Positions 8,379 to 9,940 of a stretch of DNA of 9,940 nucleotides are shown in pieces. The position numbers and the translations under genes were made by a program. The DNA is from Paludibacter sp. (GTDB lineage: Bacteria; Bacteroidota; Bacteroidia; Bacteroidales; Paludibacteraceae), in NCBI GenBank assembly GCA_028748945.1, contig JAQTOL010000088.1, positions 1 through 9,940 on the forward strand, given 5' to 3'. The notes beneath the pieces are model-generated. The model searched no databases and was not told where the DNA came from. It worked only from the letters and a program-made list of their open reading frames with translations. The stretch's first letter is position 1, and every line of letters starts with the position of its first letter.

Positions 8379-8864
8379 ATGAAAAGGAAAAACATATTTT
8401 TCGGGTTGTTATTCATGTCGATCTTTCCTCTGAATATAATTCCGGCTCAAAACAGCTTGATAATAAAACTAAACAATGGATCTGAAACAGGTACCTTATT
8501 AAATTCAATAGACAGAATAACTTTTTCTGCTGGAAATGTAATTTTCAAAAATATCGATAATTCTTCGAACTCAATTATGCTTTCAGATATCAGCAATTTG
8601 ACTTTTGGTTTATTCTCCGGCATAACAGCAATAATTCCGGATAAAATGTCGATGGTGGTTTATCCTAATCCCGCAAATGATTTTATACAGTTGAAAAATG
8701 TACCTGAAGGGGTGTTAAATATCAAAATTATCCGACTCGATGGTGCAGTTTTGATGAATAAACAATTACTTGACAAAAATCAATCTATTGATATAAGTCA
8801 TTTAGCAAGTGGGTTTTATTTTCTGAAAGTCAACAATAATACTTTGAAATTTACCAAACAATGA
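8379..8864 (+). CDS. Small secreted protein with T9SS type A sorting domain, no enzymatic domain
   Basis: A 161-residue protein whose function I do not recognise. It has a signal peptide (1-24, MKRKN, hydrophobic core, then IPAQ). Residues 26-77 contain a two-part module, first LNNGSETGTLLNSIDRITF and then a strand pair ending MLSDISNLTF. Residues about 91-161 are a canonical T9SS type A C-terminal sorting domain: VYPNPANDF (94-102), IIRLDGAVLMN, SHLASGFYFLKV (140-151) and the basic end LKFTKQ. Almost nothing lies between the module and the sorting domain, so there is no catalytic passenger. Family knowledge predicts T9SS export, removal of the sorting domain and attachment to the cell surface. 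The gene starts 51 bp after the GH127/146 stop with no promoter visible in between, and its stop overlaps the GH43 start. It could be a binding or adaptor protein of the surface machinery, or the remnant of an enzyme that lost its middle. Confidence 0.85.
   Translation: MKRKNIFFGLLFMSIFPLNIIPAQNSLIIKLNNGSETGTLLNSIDRITFSAGNVIFKNIDNSSNSIMLSDISNLTFGLFSGITAIIPDKMSMVVYPNPANDFIQLKNVPEGVLNIKIIRLDGAVLMNKQLLDKNQSIDISHLASGFYFLKVNNNTLKFTKQ
8861..8864 (+). other. ATGA stop/start overlap, probable translational coupling
   Basis: The TGA stop of the small T9SS protein (8862-8864) overlaps the ATG of the GH43 gene (8861-8863). This fixes the GH43 start, since the following residues form a proper signal peptide. 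No Shine-Dalgarno sequence precedes it, so the ribosomes finishing the first gene probably start the second. The two products would then be made in linked amounts. Confidence 0.7.
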
Positions 8865-9940
8865 AAAAATCAGGAATTACAATATTGACTACGCTATTTC
8901 TGGTTACTTCGTTAGCTCAGGATAAAATATATATTCATAAAACAGCGGGTTCGTTACTCGGGTACTATGTTTCAGAAATTGACAGTATAAAATTTTTAAA
9001 TAACAGCACTGAATTAACCGTTTATAAATCAGACAAAACCGTTTTGAGCATGTTTGTGTCGGATGTGGATAGTGTGAAATTCACAAATGAAGTTACAACT
9101 CCCTATTACGCTCCGACTTACGCTGATGATTATTCTTCCATTTCCAACTGGGCTTACCGTGGAAGCTGGAATCTGGCCAACACGCATGATCCAACCGTAA
9201 CCAAATGTGGCGACTATTATTATATGTACGGAACTGATGCTTCTTATGGAAATACTCTTGACGGTCATGGTCATTTTCCATACCGTCGTTCGAAGGATCT
9301 GGTAACCTGGAATTTTATGGGAACAGCCATGCCAGTTGTTCCACCCTGGGTGAAAGATTCGTTGAATTCCATGCGTGCCAGAGTTGGCCTTGCTCCAATT
9401 GTTAGTCCTTCATATGGTTACTGGGCTCCCTGTATCCGAAAAGTGGGGAACATTTACCGAATGTATTATAGCATTGTGGTGGATAATTTTATTGGGAACG
9501 GGTTGAAAAATTCATCGGCAAATTTTGATAATACCTGGACAGAAAAAGCTTTTATCGGATTAATGGAGTCAACCGATTTATCAACGAATGTGTGGGTAGA
9601 TAAAGGCTACGTAATTAGCTCTGTAAGTGACAAAACCGCAGGAACACCTCCTTGGTATCGCTCAAGCTATACCGGTGATTGGAGCGCCTATTTTAAGTGG
9701 AATGCTATTGATCCTACCTATATTGTCACTCCCGAAGGAGATCATTGGTTGATTTACGGCTCCTGGCATAGTGGAATTCCCGAGCTAAAAATTGATTCTG
9801 CTTCAGGAAAACCACTTAAATTAAGCACATTGGCCGATTACGGAACCCGCATTGCCCGACGGGTAAATAACGATGCGAATCGGTGGCAGGGACAAGAGGC
9901 ACCGGAAATGATTTTCAACCCCAAAACAGGATACTATTAT
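8861..9940 (+). CDS. GH43 arabinanase-like enzyme, N-terminal part (runs off right edge)
   Basis: The visible 360 codons encode a secreted five-bladed propeller glycosidase, most like endo-alpha-1,5-L-arabinanases or related arabinofuranosidases. A signal peptide (1-19, ending TSLA before QDK) is followed by a two-part module (about 20-77) with SEIDSIKF and SDVDSVKF, resembling the module of the preceding small protein. The GH43 domain starts near residue 95. Its expected triad is visible: D110 in THDPTV (base), D284 in AIDPTYI (pKa modulator) and E346 in QGQEAPEM (acid). Other family marks are RRSKDLVTWNFMG, GYWAPCIRK, YRMYYS and DHWLIYGSW. The WAP motif is followed by cysteine (C191) where many GH43 members have aspartate. 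The C-terminus lies beyond the window, so a T9SS sorting domain or extra binding modules cannot be excluded. It is the third gene of the operon. The family call is firm; the exact activity is inferred from motif style and context. Confidence 0.92.
   Translation, partial: MKKSGITILTTLFLVTSLAQDKIYIHKTAGSLLGYYVSEIDSIKFLNNSTELTVYKSDKTVLSMFVSDVDSVKFTNEVTTPYYAPTYADDYSSISNWAYRGSWNLANTHDPTVTKCGDYYYMYGTDASYGNTLDGHGHFPYRRSKDLVTWNFMGTAMPVVPPWVKDSLNSMRARVGLAPIVSPSYGYWAPCIRKVGNIYRMYYSIVVDNFIGNGLKNSSANFDNTWTEKAFIGLMESTDLSTNVWVDKGYVISSVSDKTAGTPPWYRSSYTGDWSAYFKWNAIDPTYIVTPEGDHWLIYGSWHSGIPELKIDSASGKPLKLSTLADYGTRIARRVNNDANRWQGQEAPEMIFNPKTGYYY

Noticed and set aside
9029..9281. Minus-strand open frames of 62-81 codons opposite the start of the GH43 gene
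   Set aside because: The plus strand codes for a continuous GH43 domain with its motifs; the reverse frames are low-complexity shadows.
8379..9940. Small T9SS protein and GH43 as one gene split by a frameshift
   Set aside because: The first protein ends in a complete sorting domain and the second begins with its own signal peptide exactly at the ATGA overlap, so they are two separate secreted proteins.

Overview
The window reads as part of a polysaccharide utilisation locus of a Bacteroidota bacterium, aimed at arabinose-containing glycans (pectic arabinan, arabinogalactan or a similar side chain). The evidence for the phylum is a giant hybrid two-component regulator of the Bacteroidetes type, AT-rich leaders without Shine-Dalgarno sequences, matches to the Bacteroidetes -7 element (TAnnTTTG), and a canonical type A C-terminal sorting domain of the type IX secretion system (T9SS). 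A T9SS user with GH51, GH127/146 and GH43 enzymes suggests an environmental Bacteroidales or Marinilabiliales lineage more than a gut Bacteroides, but the genus cannot be fixed from sequence alone.

Layout. On the minus strand, positions 738 to 1 hold the first 246 codons of a GH51 alpha-L-arabinofuranosidase that runs off the left edge. Upstream of it, also on the minus strand, 5165 to 831 encodes a complete 1444-residue hybrid two-component system (HTCS): signal peptide, 14 propeller repeats, Y_Y_Y domain, one membrane helix, histidine kinase, receiver and AraC-type DNA-binding domain. A 525-bp divergent intergenic region (5166-5690) follows. It has no gene but holds a 21-bp-period direct repeat near the HTCS start, a 15-bp palindrome, further short repeats and a good promoter for the plus-strand genes. 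On the plus strand there is an apparent operon: a secreted GH127/GH146-type (DUF1680) beta-L-arabinofuranosidase (5691-8327); a 161-residue secreted protein made only of a signal peptide, a short 'IDxIxF' module and a T9SS sorting domain (8379-8864); and a GH43 arabinanase-like enzyme (8861 to the right edge). The GH43 start overlaps the previous stop by 4 bp.

How the parts work together (inference from family knowledge). The periplasmic propellers of the HTCS would bind an arabino-oligosaccharide, and its AraC domain would activate the flanking genes. The GH43 enzyme would cut the alpha-1,5-arabinan backbone, GH51 would remove alpha-linked arabinofuranose, and the DUF1680 enzyme would remove beta-linked arabinofuranose. 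No SusC/SusD transporter pair lies in the window.

The most noteworthy feature is the small 161-residue protein. It looks like a T9SS cargo without an enzymatic passenger, and its N-terminal module is also found at the N-terminus of the GH43 enzyme it is coupled to.
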